A DNA stretch of 64,000 bases from Bacteroides graminisolvens DSM 19988 = JCM 15093. Lineage in GTDB: Bacteria; Bacteroidota; Bacteroidia; Bacteroidales; Bacteroidaceae. The DNA lies in assembly GCF_000428125.1 (NCBI RefSeq), contig NZ_ATZI01000010.1, forward strand, positions 55,033 to 119,032, written 5' to 3'. The position numbers and the translations under genes were made by a program. How positions within the stretch are numbered: the first letter of the stretch is position 1; each line of letters begins with the position of its first letter. Below the pieces are notes generated by a model. That model had not been told where the DNA came from, did no database searches, and worked only from the letters and a program-made list of their open reading frames with translations. Below are positions 32,905 through 43,539 of this stretch, piece after piece.

Positions 32905-33891
32905 ATGGAAACAGTTGTTAGCGGAATTCGCCCTACCGGTAATCTACATTTGGGTAACTATTTTGGAGCAGTGAAGAGTTTTCTGCAAATGCAGAATGAA
33001 TATAATTGTTTTTTCTTTATAGCAGATTGGCACTCGTTAACCACTCGCCCCAGACCCGAAGATATCATTAAAAGTTCGAGAACCATTCTGGCTGAATATC
33101 TGGCATGTGGCATCGACCCGGAAAAAGCGACTATATATGTGCAAAGTGACGTGAAGGAGGTACTTGAATTATATCTTTACCTCAACATGAATGCTTACCT
33201 GGGTGAGATGGAAAGGTGTACCACGTTCAAAGAGAAAGCAAGGAAGCAACCCGATAATGTGAATGCCGGATTATTAACGTATCCGACGTTAATGGCTGCC
33301 GACATTTTGATACACAAAGCTGTTAAGGTGCCCGTTGGTAAGGATCAGGAGCAGAACATGGAAATGGCCCGCAAATTTGCCCGCCGCTTCAACACCATGT
33401 ATGAAACGGAATTGTTTCCCGAACCTCAGTCGTTCTCTCTTGCCAGTCAGGCGGTGAAGATTCCGGGTCTCGACGGTTCCGGTAAAATGGGAAAATCAGA
33501 AGGTAATTGCATTTATCTGATGGATGATGCGGAGACTATTCGCAAAAAGGTAATGAAAGCGGTGACCGATTCGGGTCCTACTACGCCCAACAGCGAAAAG
33601 CCCGAGGTTATCAGAAACCTTTTCACCTTTCTTGATATTGTTTCGACCAAAGATACTTATCAATACTTTGACGAGAAATGGAACGACTGTTCTATCAGGT
33701 ATGGTGATCTGAAAAAGCAATTGGCGGAAGACATTGCCAAATTCAATGCTCCGATACGCGAACGGATCAATGAATACTCTCAGGACATTGAATTCTTGGA
33801 TCGGGTGGCAAAGATTGGTGCCGAGAAAGCCGGAGAAAGTGCTTCGAAAACATTAGAAGAGGTTAGGAAGACGATCGGATTCAGAATTTAA
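32905..33891 (+). CDS. trpS: Tryptophanyl-tRNA synthetase
   Basis: A class I aminoacyl-tRNA synthetase of 328 residues starting METVVSGIRPTGNLHLGNYFGAV. The HIGH-like signature is GNLHLGN, and the KMSKS-like signature is GSGKMGKSEGN. The segment LEDR-like Trp-binding residues and the C-terminal ASKTLEEVRKTIGFRI are normal. It charges tRNA-Trp. The gene is alone on the plus strand, ending at a bidirectional terminator shared with mutL. Confidence 0.95.
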   Translation: METVVSGIRPTGNLHLGNYFGAVKSFLQMQNEYNCFFFIADWHSLTTRPRPEDIIKSSRTILAEYLACGIDPEKATIYVQSDVKEVLELYLYLNMNAYLGEMERCTTFKEKARKQPDNVNAGLLTYPTLMAADILIHKAVKVPVGKDQEQNMEMARKFARRFNTMYETELFPEPQSFSLASQAVKIPGLDGSGKMGKSEGNCIYLMDDAETIRKKVMKAVTDSGPTTPNSEKPEVIRNLFTFLDIVSTKDTYQYFDEKWNDCSIRYGDLKKQLAEDIAKFNAPIRERINEYSQDIEFLDRVAKIGAEKAGESASKTLEEVRKTIGFRI

Positions 33892-33909
33892 TCGTCGCTA
33901 CATACAAGG

Positions 33910-33968
33910 AAATCCCCTTATTTTTCTCTTTTCAATTCCTGAAACAGAGCTAAAATAAGGGGATTTTT
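33910..33968. terminator. Bidirectional terminator between trpS and mutL
   Basis: Arms AAATCCCCTTATTTT (33910-33924) and AAAATAAGGGGATTT (33952-33966) pair perfectly over 15 bp. The plus side ends in TTTTT. It lies between the ends of convergent genes. Confidence 0.85.
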
Positions 33969-33995
33969 CAATTCATAACCAAGGTGCTACTCACG

Positions 33996-35849
33996 TTATT
34001 TAAAGAGCTTGTTTATATCATCGTCTTTAATGGTTGAAATAACCACGCTGCCATCCGGCGTATAATTAGGAGTTTCGCACGCAAACAAATTATCCACCAA
34101 ACCGGTAATCTCATCGGGTGTCAGCACTTGGCCGTAAACTATAGCGGCGGCTTTGGCCAAAGTCAGTGCCAATACGTTTTGTATTTCTTCTTTCACGTCG
34201 TTGCCTTTTTCCATGGCAGTGTGAACCATGTTACGAACCAGTTGCACAGGATCGAGCCCTTCTACACCCGACGGGATGCTGTTGACCGCAAAACTTCCTC
34301 CTCCCAGATTGGTCAGTTCGAAACCTACAGCCGACAAATCGTCCATGATGCCTTCCAAAACGACGACTTCGGATGCCGGCAACTGAATGATTTCCGGGAA
34401 CAGCACTCGCTGTCCTTCACCTTGCCGGTTGGTGATCTGCGTAATGTAACGATCAAAAAGAATACGCACATGGGCTCTGTGCTGATCAATGATCATCAGG
34501 CCTGATTTTACCGATGTTAAAATGTAGCGCCCTTTAATCTGCAAGTGCTGATTAGCTTTCTCAACAGCATGATCTGTATTGTTAAAGGCCGACGAGAACA
34601 CGGATCCTGTTTCCGCACTTTCGGTGCGTACAGAATCGGAAAAATGATCGGTCGTATCGGGCTCTACATGCGTGTCCGCCTTCTGAAGTCCGCCATAAAG
34701 GTTTTCCCAATTCACGCTGGGACGGGAATATGAGGCCGACGACTTAAACGGATTATAATCTGAGTTGTAATGTACCTTGGGAGATTCAACAGGTGCCGCT
34801 TGTTCGAAAGCCGGAATATCGGGCATGTCGGCCGTATCAAAGTCAATGGAAGGAACCGCACTGAACTTTCCCAATGACTCTTTAACCGCTGCAGCCAGAA
34901 TCTGCCAGATGGCTTGCTCATTCTCGAACTTTATTTCTGTTTTCGTGGGGTGTATGTTCACATCAATATTAGCGGGATCGACCTCAAAATATAAGAAATA
35001 AGTAATCTGATCGCCCGCGGGTATCAACTGTTCATAGGCATCCATTACGGCTTTGTGAAAATAAGGATGCCGCATGTAGCGTCCGTTCACAAAGAAATAT
35101 TGATGCATTCCTTTCTTGCGTGAAGTCTCGGGCTTCGCAACAAAACCGGAAACTTTTATCATCGTAGTATCTACGTCGACCGTCAGCAATTGCTGGTTCA
35201 ATTTCTTCCCGAAAACAGACAATATTCGTTGGCGCAACGAAGAGGCAGGCAGATTGAATACTTCTGCATCATTGCTGTACAACGACAAAGACACGTCGGG
35301 ATTGACCAGCGCAATGCGTTCAAACTCGGCCAGTATATTGCTTAGTTCCGTAGAGTTTGCCTTTAAAAACTTACGCCGTGCCGGGATGTTGAAGAAGAGG
35401 TTTTTCACTGAAAAGTTACTTCCTTTGGGGCAAGAAACAACTTCCTGACTCTCGAACTTGGAACCTGCAATGACTATTTTAGTTCCAACTTCCTCAGACG
35501 CGGGACGGGTTTTGAGTTCCACCTGTGCAACGGCAGCAATAGAGGCTAATGCCTCCCCGCGGAAGCCCATGGTACGCAAAGCAAAAAGATCCGATGCTTC
35601 CCGAATCTTAGAAGTTGCATGGCGCTCAAAAGAAAGGCGGGCGTCGGTTTCCGACATACCTTTCCCATCATCAATAACCTGAATGCAGGTTTTCCCTGCA
35701 TCGGTTACCAACACATATATATTACTTGCCTCCGCATCAATTGCATTTTCGACCAGCTCCTTCACAATGGATGCGGGACGTTGAATAACTTCTCCTGCTG
35801 CGATCTGATTGGCTACAGAATCCGGCAAAAGACGAATTACGTCACTCAT
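33996..35849 (-). CDS. mutL: DNA mismatch repair protein MutL
   Basis: A 617-residue GHKL ATPase. The N-terminal motifs are clear: [12 protein letters not shown] (I), VIDDGKGM (II), [13 protein letters not shown] (III) and the later [13 protein letters not shown] region. A variable linker (about 340-430) precedes the C-terminal dimerisation domain. There the usual metal-binding DQHA-x2-E-x4-E reads [13 protein letters not shown], with Val and Asp in place of the two Glu. A C-terminal [17 protein letters not shown] segment occurs ([10 protein letters not shown]), near the usual CPHGRP zinc motif position. It links MutS recognition to downstream repair. Confidence 0.95.
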   Translation of the reverse strand: MSDVIRLLPDSVANQIAAGEVIQRPASIVKELVENAIDAEASNIYVLVTDAGKTCIQVIDDGKGMSETDARLSFERHATSKIREASDLFALRTMGFRGEALASIAAVAQVELKTRPASEEVGTKIVIAGSKFESQEVVSCPKGSNFSVKNLFFNIPARRKFLKANSTELSNILAEFERIALVNPDVSLSLYSNDAEVFNLPASSLRQRILSVFGKKLNQQLLTVDVDTTMIKVSGFVAKPETSRKKGMHQYFFVNGRYMRHPYFHKAVMDAYEQLIPAGDQITYFLYFEVDPANIDVNIHPTKTEIKFENEQAIWQILAAAVKESLGKFSAVPSIDFDTADMPDIPAFEQAAPVESPKVHYNSDYNPFKSSASYSRPSVNWENLYGGLQKADTHVEPDTTDHFSDSVRTESAETGSVFSSAFNNTDHAVEKANQHLQIKGRYILTSVKSGLMIIDQHRAHVRILFDRYITQITNRQGEGQRVLFPEIIQLPASEVVVLEGIMDDLSAVGFELTNLGGGSFAVNSIPSGVEGLDPVQLVRNMVHTAMEKGNDVKEEIQNVLALTLAKAAAIVYGQVLTPDEITGLVDNLFACETPNYTPDGSVVISTIKDDDINKLFK

Positions 35850-35913
35850 ATGCTAAAATTCCTTCTATTTGTTTGAAATGAAAAGTGGATCAATAAAAGC
35901 TAACAGCGGGGAA

Positions 35914-36210
35914 TTAAAAACTCCAGCTTCCTGTCAGCAAATAGTGCCAAAGATAAATCAACAAAGCGATGATGATTATTATAAGACCTACATGAATGGG
36001 TTTGCGTCCACTCTGTTTTCTACGTTTTAAATGAGTAGTAGCCTCAACAAACTTACCTTTGATGTCTTCGGGCGAGAATTCTTTTTCGGGCAACATTCCT
36101 AAATCACGCTTCGCATCCTCCTCCATCTTAGTCAGTTTCTCCTTGCGTTCATCAACATATATATACTGATGATTGAAACCACGCGGTTTCCTAATGCCGA
36201 ACATTCCCAT
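35914..36210 (-). CDS. Small conserved membrane protein, function unknown
   Basis: A 98-residue protein: a basic, charged start (MGMFGIRKPRGFNHQYIYVDERKEKL), a hydrophilic middle, then one transmembrane segment near the C-terminus (VGLIIIIIALLIYLWHYLL). It starts 1 base after the OstA-like gene ends, so the two are probably translated together. ATG at 36204 is an alternative start. Similar small proteins stand between mutL and OstA-like genes in other Bacteroidetes, to my knowledge; the function is unknown. Confidence 0.75.
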   Translation of the reverse strand: MGMFGIRKPRGFNHQYIYVDERKEKLTKMEEDAKRDLGMLPEKEFSPEDIKGKFVEATTHLKRRKQSGRKPIHVGLIIIIIALLIYLWHYLLTGSWSF

Positions 36211-36211
36211 A

Positions 36212-37933
36212 TCAATTCAATTTATTTAGTTCTCTCTTGGGTGAAGTTACAGGTTTTCGAGTTGTTTTTCGTAACGTTTCCCCACTTTTTTTGCCTCTCC
36301 AGTTAAATATATCTTCTTTATTCTGCGGCCGGATGTAATCAAACCACACAAAAGTGGGCAGTTTCATTTTATCTACCGGAATTTGATCCATCGGATAAAG
36401 CGTTCCGTTCGACTTGGGACTCATCACCATCTTCTCCATCTTACGATTCATCAGGTGCAAATTGAGCAAGCTGGTTTCCGATGTATTCATTCCAATCATG
36501 GTACTGTCTTTTTCTTCCGGATAATAAATCACCAGGACATTCCCTATCACGTCAATCTTCCGGGCTTCTCCACCTTGGAAGTAAGCCTTTATTTCCTTGC
36601 CGGATATCTGATTATAATGTATCGAATCTTTCTGTTCAACCGTCAACGCCTGGTTGATGATATGTGCCCAGTCGATTGTACTGTCATTCATGTAAACGTT
36701 TATCTCTTCGCCCAGCAGTTGCTGTTTCTCGTTCCAGATAATCGGATCGTGATACATTCTCAGGCAAGAGTCCTTGGAGCTGAACAACAAAGAGTCGCAT
36801 ACGCCCTGAATGTCTTTTCGGAAGATTCTGACTTTGTGGTAGGCTTTCATTTCACGATAGGCCGAGTCTGTTTTCACAAAATAAGAATTCATTTTGAGTG
36901 TATCGGCGTGCATAAACAGGCTATCGCCTTGCGAATAGTCAATAGCCACTGCTTTTTGGGTAGCCAGAGCCGATTCGGTGAGTTCATTGTAAAAACAATA
37001 GTCGCCCGTCAACATGTTTTTGTTGATGGTATCGTTCATCACTACATTGTAAAAGGCTTCACCGTATCCTGTTTTGCGATCATAAAACAAGCTATCGGCC
37101 ACCAGCTTTTTCCCTTCGTTGGTCAGCACGGAACGATCCAGGAGTTGTGCCTGGTCTTTAGCCGTATTATAAAAACCTCTTTCGGAATAGATGTGATTCT
37201 TTTCATTTACGATGTTCGACGGACCCAATATAGTAGCTATTTTGCTATCCGTACTATACTTCAACGTATCTGAGTACAAGGTAAATCTTGGATTGGCGAG
37301 CTTTACCTCGTGATTGAAAACCGCTATTTTGGTTGCCGGACTGTATTCCCCCCAGTCGGATGTCAGAATATTCTCTTCATCCGTCAGCGTTCCCCCTTCA
37401 AAGTAGTAGCCCAAGTTGTACAAACGGTCGTAATTCAAACTGTCCGTGGTAAGGGTAGTCTTTCTATTGATCAACTTCACATTTTCGCGGAGCATGGCCA
37501 ACTGAGTTTCGCCATTATAATTCAAATAATCTCCGTATATAAACAGCGTGTCACCCTGTTCCATGCGGACATTGCTAAACGCTTCCACCGAATTTGTTTT
37601 TTCGTAAATGAGGGCACTGTCGCAATACATATACATACTGTCGTGGCGCAACTTCACCGAACCGATGAGCACCTGAACATCCGGTCGCAGCAACTTATCG
37701 GCCTGCGCCTCATCGGCATGAAGCAAGTCCACCCGTTTCCTTTTGTCGACAGGCTTCTTTTTGGCAGTTCCCTTCTTGTTCTTGGCAGAATCGTCGCTTT
37801 TCTTCTCCACCTTTTTCTGCTGACCGGCAGCCGGTTTCACTTGTGCCACGACACATACGCCAAACAGGCATAGAAGACTCACCAAGAGAAATCTATGCCT
37901 GATTATAAAAGATTTTTTTTTATTCATTAGCAT
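36212..37933 (-). CDS. OstA-like / LptA-type envelope protein
   Basis: A 573-residue exported protein. After a signal peptide (RHRFLLVSLLCLFGVCVVAQ) and a Lys-rich low-complexity stretch (QQKKVEKKSDDSAKNKKGTAKKKP) comes a run of OstA/LptA-like beta-jelly-roll repeats: VLIGSVKLRHDSMYMYCDSALIYEKTNSVEAFSNVRMEQGDTLFIYGDYLNY and similar. These repeats make the periplasmic LPS bridge in E. coli (LptA and LptD N-terminus). The protein lies next to SurA-like folding factors, as LPS-assembly genes do. Its exact role in Bacteroides LPS/LOS transport is an inference. Confidence 0.8.
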   Translation of the reverse strand: MLMNKKKSFIIRHRFLLVSLLCLFGVCVVAQVKPAAGQQKKVEKKSDDSAKNKKGTAKKKPVDKRKRVDLLHADEAQADKLLRPDVQVLIGSVKLRHDSMYMYCDSALIYEKTNSVEAFSNVRMEQGDTLFIYGDYLNYNGETQLAMLRENVKLINRKTTLTTDSLNYDRLYNLGYYFEGGTLTDEENILTSDWGEYSPATKIAVFNHEVKLANPRFTLYSDTLKYSTDSKIATILGPSNIVNEKNHIYSERGFYNTAKDQAQLLDRSVLTNEGKKLVADSLFYDRKTGYGEAFYNVVMNDTINKNMLTGDYCFYNELTESALATQKAVAIDYSQGDSLFMHADTLKMNSYFVKTDSAYREMKAYHKVRIFRKDIQGVCDSLLFSSKDSCLRMYHDPIIWNEKQQLLGEEINVYMNDSTIDWAHIINQALTVEQKDSIHYNQISGKEIKAYFQGGEARKIDVIGNVLVIYYPEEKDSTMIGMNTSETSLLNLHLMNRKMEKMVMSPKSNGTLYPMDQIPVDKMKLPTFVWFDYIRPQNKEDIFNWRGKKSGETLRKTTRKPVTSPKRELNKLN

Positions 37934-37960
37934 ACTAAAAAGATTGCTTACATCTCATAT

Positions 37961-39328
37961 TTAGTCTTTTATCCAACCCGGATACTTAAACGAGCAATTC
38001 TTCCAATTATCATTGATACGAACGTACGTATGTTTTTGTTTTTCAACGATCCACTTTTCGAGCATCTCCTCACGGCGTTTATCCATCACTATTTCTTTTA
38101 GATTCTGATAATCATCCGTAATAGTAGCCTTGTGTCCGTTGATTCTGCTTTTCAGTTTTACAATGGCACATACTTCTTTACCATCTTTCTCATTCACCAT
38201 CGTGAAAGCCTTAGATATCTCACCTACGTTCATGCCGTCAACTACTTTTGCAATTTCCTGAGGCAACTGTTGCATCTCGAATTTAGAAGTGTTGGTCTGA
38301 GGGTTAGGCATCAATCCGTGGTTATTACGGGTATCTTTGTCATGCGAAATAATAGAAGCCGCTTCATCAAAACTGAACTTATTCTTTCTGATGTCATCGG
38401 CAATAGAATCCAGACGAGCTCTGGCCGACGTTAAATCTTTCTCATTCACTTTCGGTTTCAAAAGGATGTGACGGGTATTGATACGGTCACCTCTTTTTTC
38501 AATCAACTGAATGATGTGAAAGCCAAACTCCGACTCAACGATCTTCGATACTTTTTTGGGGTCTTGTAAGTTAAATGCCACATTGGCGTATTCAGGAACA
38601 AGTTCTCCGCGACCTTTGAACCCGATTTCACCACCGCGCATGGCAGAACCTTTGTCTTCAGAATATAAAAGAGCAAGAGTTGAGAAATCCATCTCACCTT
38701 TGTTTACACGATCGGTATATTCTCTTAATCGTCTCTTCACATCTTCTATTTCGTCCAATGGAATTTTAGGTTGCGAAGTAATAATTTGAACTTCAACCTG
38801 GGTAGGTATATACGGCACACTATCTTGCGGAAGGTCTTTGAAATAACGGCGAACCTCAGCCGGAGTAATCTTAATATCACCGATCAGTTTCTGCTGCATC
38901 TTCTGAACTGTCAATCCGTTCTTGACATTCTCACGCATCGCTTCTCTGATTTGCGTAGCAGTTTTATTAAAATATTCCTCCATCTTTTCTTTGGAACCAA
39001 TCATTTGAATGTACTGATTGGTCATCATTTCCACGCGCTGAAGAACTTCACTTTCCGACACTTCAATACTATCGAGCACCGCCTGATGCAAATACAATTT
39101 CTGTATGGCCAGTTCTTCGGGAATAACACAATAAGGATCGCCCTCAAACTTACGCCCTTCGTACTGCGCATTCATTCTTGCCTCTTCAACATCCGATTTC
39201 AGGATTGCTTCGTCGCCAACAACCCAAACAACCTCATCTATAACATGATCTTGCCCATACATCACTGATCCTGCCAGCATTAACAGGGCAAATAAAACGA
39301 CAAACTTAAAGTTAACCAACTTCTTCAT
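37961..39328 (-). CDS. surA: SurA-like periplasmic peptidyl-prolyl isomerase
   Basis: A 455-residue protein with signal peptide (NFKFVVLFALLMLAGSVMYGQ). A SurA N-terminal domain follows (VIDEVVWVVGDEAILKSDVEEARMNAQYEG, then EELAIQKLYLHQAVLDS), and then two parvulin domains. The first has VEVQIITSQPKIPLDEIEDVK... and the line YSEDKGSAMRGGEIGFKGRGELVPEYANVAFNL; the second has NTRHILLKPKVNEKDLTSAR. The arrangement of N-domain plus two parvulins is that of SurA, the main outer-membrane protein chaperone. It is in an operon with two more folding proteins. Confidence 0.9.
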   Translation of the reverse strand: MKKLVNFKFVVLFALLMLAGSVMYGQDHVIDEVVWVVGDEAILKSDVEEARMNAQYEGRKFEGDPYCVIPEELAIQKLYLHQAVLDSIEVSESEVLQRVEMMTNQYIQMIGSKEKMEEYFNKTATQIREAMRENVKNGLTVQKMQQKLIGDIKITPAEVRRYFKDLPQDSVPYIPTQVEVQIITSQPKIPLDEIEDVKRRLREYTDRVNKGEMDFSTLALLYSEDKGSAMRGGEIGFKGRGELVPEYANVAFNLQDPKKVSKIVESEFGFHIIQLIEKRGDRINTRHILLKPKVNEKDLTSARARLDSIADDIRKNKFSFDEAASIISHDKDTRNNHGLMPNPQTNTSKFEMQQLPQEIAKVVDGMNVGEISKAFTMVNEKDGKEVCAIVKLKSRINGHKATITDDYQNLKEIVMDKRREEMLEKWIVEKQKHTYVRINDNWKNCSFKYPGWIKD

Positions 39329-39337
39329 TCTGTGTAT

Positions 39338-40162
39338 TTAATAATTTATTATTTCACCGTTTTCAACAGCTTTCTGATAAAGATTCTCTTTCAACTCTTT
39401 GATAAAAGTTTGTTTGCTGTGATTCATCAACATCTCTTTCACCTTTACTTGCACAAAGTCAAACGGAGCCAATTCTCCTTTATCCAAAAAGTCAGTTACA
39501 TTTAAAAAATAATGGTAAGCCGTATCCTTCAACTCCATTTTGCGTTTGCCGGTCAAAGAGATATGTTGTGGCAATTTCTCTAAAACCTCTGAAGCCGAGA
39601 CCCATTTATCATAAAAATACTCGTAACTGACAGCGTTCTGTAAGCTATACTTTTCCAAATGGTCAACCGTCTCGGGTGTATCCTTCTGGTACCATTGGCG
39701 GACCTTGACCAATTGAGGAGCGTGCAACGGTACTTTGATAAAAAGTCCCTTCAGCACAGGTTCTTCAAGAACAAATAGTCCTTTATTGATTTCGTAATAG
39801 TCAACCAAAGCCTGATTGGTGGTATCTGCATTCAGTTTCTGATTCAGCAATTCAGACTGGTAAGCGTTCACAATCAGGTCTCGTTTATAGTTATTGACCA
39901 TTCGTTCTATTTCTTCGTTGTCCGGTATGTTATTCTTCGCTTTTTCATATAACAAAACAGACTCCGACCACTTTCGGATATAATCTTTCACGAAACGCAA
40001 ACTATCAGCTGCACTCAAACCAACAGGAGTAGATTTCACAACATCTTCCTTATACAAGAACATGCCGTTGACTTCTACCAAAGGGGTTTTTCCTTTATGT
40101 TCCTGCTTCTCTGAGCAGGAAAAAAAAGAAAAGAGAATGATCGCAAATAAAAAAAATCTCAT
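39338..40162 (-). CDS. SurA-related periplasmic lipoprotein
   Basis: A 274-residue lipoprotein. The signal ends in a lipobox (LFSFFSCSEKQE, Cys near residue 16). It has a SurA-N-like helical core (LVEVNGMFLYKEDVVKSTPVGLSAADSLRFVKDYIRKWSESVLLYEKAKNNI) but no complete parvulin active site. It lies between two isomerase genes in one operon, which suggests help with outer membrane protein folding. The absence of a catalytic domain suggests a holdase role; this is an inference. Confidence 0.75.
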   Translation of the reverse strand: MRFFLFAIILFSFFSCSEKQEHKGKTPLVEVNGMFLYKEDVVKSTPVGLSAADSLRFVKDYIRKWSESVLLYEKAKNNIPDNEEIERMVNNYKRDLIVNAYQSELLNQKLNADTTNQALVDYYEINKGLFVLEEPVLKGLFIKVPLHAPQLVKVRQWYQKDTPETVDHLEKYSLQNAVSYEYFYDKWVSASEVLEKLPQHISLTGKRKMELKDTAYHYFLNVTDFLDKGELAPFDFVQVKVKEMLMNHSKQTFIKELKENLYQKAVENGEIINY

Positions 40163-40217
40163 TGCAACTGCTGTTTGTCAAATTTCAATATACGAAGATA
40201 ACGCAATAATATTTATA

Positions 40218-41768
40218 TCAGTGATTATTAACTGTTTTTAAAACCTCTTGGTTTATTTCAACTTTGCCTTTGGAACGTAGTTTCTTTACCCATTCCTGCT
40301 CTAAAAACAATTGATAATCAAACATTACAGGTCCGCGCATATCCTCATATTTCTCGGGTCCTTTGATCTTTTCGCCCCATACGTTCACATAGGGGAATGG
40401 GCCCAAAGGTACATCTTTTTCTTTCTTAAAAATAAAATAGTCAACATATTTATTTTCTCCGGCAGCAAAAAGACCGAGTTCATATTGTACATTTAACAGC
40501 TGCTCGGGAGTCAGCTTTTCCTTGAGCGACGTTTCCCATTCGTCAAAGTCTCTTTTCTTAATCGCTTTCTTGATTAGTTTGAGCGGTTTCTTTTGTTGAG
40601 ACATTACCACAATGCCCCGGAATTTAGGTGTGGGCCAATAGTAATCTTTCTTATGCGTCCGGAAGAACTCTTCCAGTTCTGCCTCGTCATCAAGATGATC
40701 GCCCCAAACTTCGCGATTGGATATTTCAGAGATTAAAATACCGTCTCGGTATTCCATCATCAGGTATTTAAAGTCGGGGTATTTTTGTTCTAAACGCTCA
40801 TCCTCATAATCAAGCAAGGACTTAACAACGAAATCATGGTATTGCAAATTCAATTCACGCGGATGGTTCTTTGAAAATAACAGGAAGTCCTGACCGGAGT
40901 AACTTTTCTCTCCAATTTTAAAAAGAACACGATCAGTTTGGCCCTGGCGCATCAATTCGCTTACATTTTCTTCGTATGACACAAACTGATATTCTTTCTT
41001 TAGCTTCTCTACAACCGGGTCGCTAATGGAGGTTGTTTTATATCGGTTATTAAGACGGCGGATCAACTCACCGCGCATTTCTTTGAAAGGGGGGATTGAT
41101 TTGGAATCAAGCACTTTCACAATGTGAATTCCTTGGGGAGAAAAGAAGGGCTCTGAAAATTCATTTTTATTCAAGGCAAAAGCTACCTTCTCAAATTCTT
41201 CGGGCATTTGCAGCCAACTAACCCAAAACTTATTTTTATCGTCGGAATACTGAGCAACATATTGACTGAAGTCGGCAGTGGAATGGTTCCTCAACAGTCT
41301 GTATATAGAGTCCATTTTACTTGAAGCATTTCTGATTGCGGTAGCCGATGCATTTTGTGGAAGGTATTTAAAAATGTGCATCACCTGAACCTGACTCACC
41401 GACACGCTGTTTTTCATGTCATCGTATAGTTTACGGGCTTGCTCTTCTTCGGCAGCAGTATCTGTCAAATAGGACTTTGCCAGGAATCTTCTGTAACTTG
41501 CCAGTTCTTCTTTAAATGATTGAGTGGTGTCCATGCCGGCAGACCTGGCCGCACTGACTTTCAATTTGTAATCGATATAAAGATCTAAAAACTCTTCCGG
41601 TGTTTTTTTCTCAAGCATAGCCATGCTATTGTTTTTATGAAAGCTATACTCAAACTCAGAACGTGTTACTACTTCACCATTCACCCGCAGAAGAACAGGA
41701 TCCGATTGAGAGAACGCATTCACACCACAGCCAAGCCATACCAGAAACAATAAAACAAGCTTTTTCAT
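40218..41768 (-). CDS. Parvulin-type peptidyl-prolyl isomerase (PPIC)
   Basis: A 516-residue exported protein, the first gene of the three-gene isomerase operon. A signal peptide (KKLVLLFLVWLGCGVNAFSQ) is followed by an N-terminal SurA-like helical domain. The parvulin domain reads VSVSQVQVMHIFKYLP, FSQYVAQYSDDKN and FSEPFFSPQGIHIVKVLD. The C-terminal half is helical (KKDYYWPTPKFRGIVVMSQ). It is probably a PpiD/SurA-type folding factor for envelope proteins. Confidence 0.85.
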   Translation of the reverse strand: MKKLVLLFLVWLGCGVNAFSQSDPVLLRVNGEVVTRSEFEYSFHKNNSMAMLEKKTPEEFLDLYIDYKLKVSAARSAGMDTTQSFKEELASYRRFLAKSYLTDTAAEEEQARKLYDDMKNSVSVSQVQVMHIFKYLPQNASATAIRNASSKMDSIYRLLRNHSTADFSQYVAQYSDDKNKFWVSWLQMPEEFEKVAFALNKNEFSEPFFSPQGIHIVKVLDSKSIPPFKEMRGELIRRLNNRYKTTSISDPVVEKLKKEYQFVSYEENVSELMRQGQTDRVLFKIGEKSYSGQDFLLFSKNHPRELNLQYHDFVVKSLLDYEDERLEQKYPDFKYLMMEYRDGILISEISNREVWGDHLDDEAELEEFFRTHKKDYYWPTPKFRGIVVMSQQKKPLKLIKKAIKKRDFDEWETSLKEKLTPEQLLNVQYELGLFAAGENKYVDYFIFKKEKDVPLGPFPYVNVWGEKIKGPEKYEDMRGPVMFDYQLFLEQEWVKKLRSKGKVEINQEVLKTVNNH

Positions 41769-41892
41769 ATTATAGAAGATTTGCTCTAAACATTAAAACG
41801 ATGTATATATCAGACAAAAAGCACAAAAACACATTAGTCCGTAAGCGACCTGCGTCTTTGTGCTCTCTTATATTTTTAAAGATAGTTATACC

Positions 41893-43380
<1,488 letters not shown>

Positions 43381-43397
43381 TTAAAATTTATTGCGTG

Positions 43398-43405
43398 CAA
43401 ATATA
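43398..43405 (-). promoter_or_regulatory. Probable -7 box of guaB
   Basis: On the minus strand TATATTTG is an exact Bacteroides -7 box 30 bases before the guaB ATG. No TTTG box was found 19-21 bases upstream, so it may need an activator or use a degenerate -33 box. Confidence 0.45.
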
Positions 43406-43469
43406 CGCTTTTTATTCCAGCCTTATAGACTACGGCCCTACTTTTTTTATTAAAAAGACAAAAATAAAC

Positions 43470-43521
43470 GGTGCTCAATCTTTTCAGTATGATTTTTTTA
43501 ATCCTGATCAGATTGAGCACC
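43470..43521 (-). terminator. Intrinsic terminator of recQ
   Basis: Arms GGTGCTCAATCT (43470-43481) and AGATTGAGCACC (43510-43521) pair perfectly over 12 bp. On the minus strand the stem is followed by TTTATTTTTG. It lies between the recQ stop and the guaB promoter. Confidence 0.85.
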
Positions 43522-43539
43522 GCCCACTTTATTAAACTA

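Noticed and set aside
36383..37273. Long plus-strand reading frame opposite the OstA-like gene
   Set aside because: It lies wholly inside a well-supported minus-strand gene and has the low-complexity His/Ile/Val composition of an antisense shadow.
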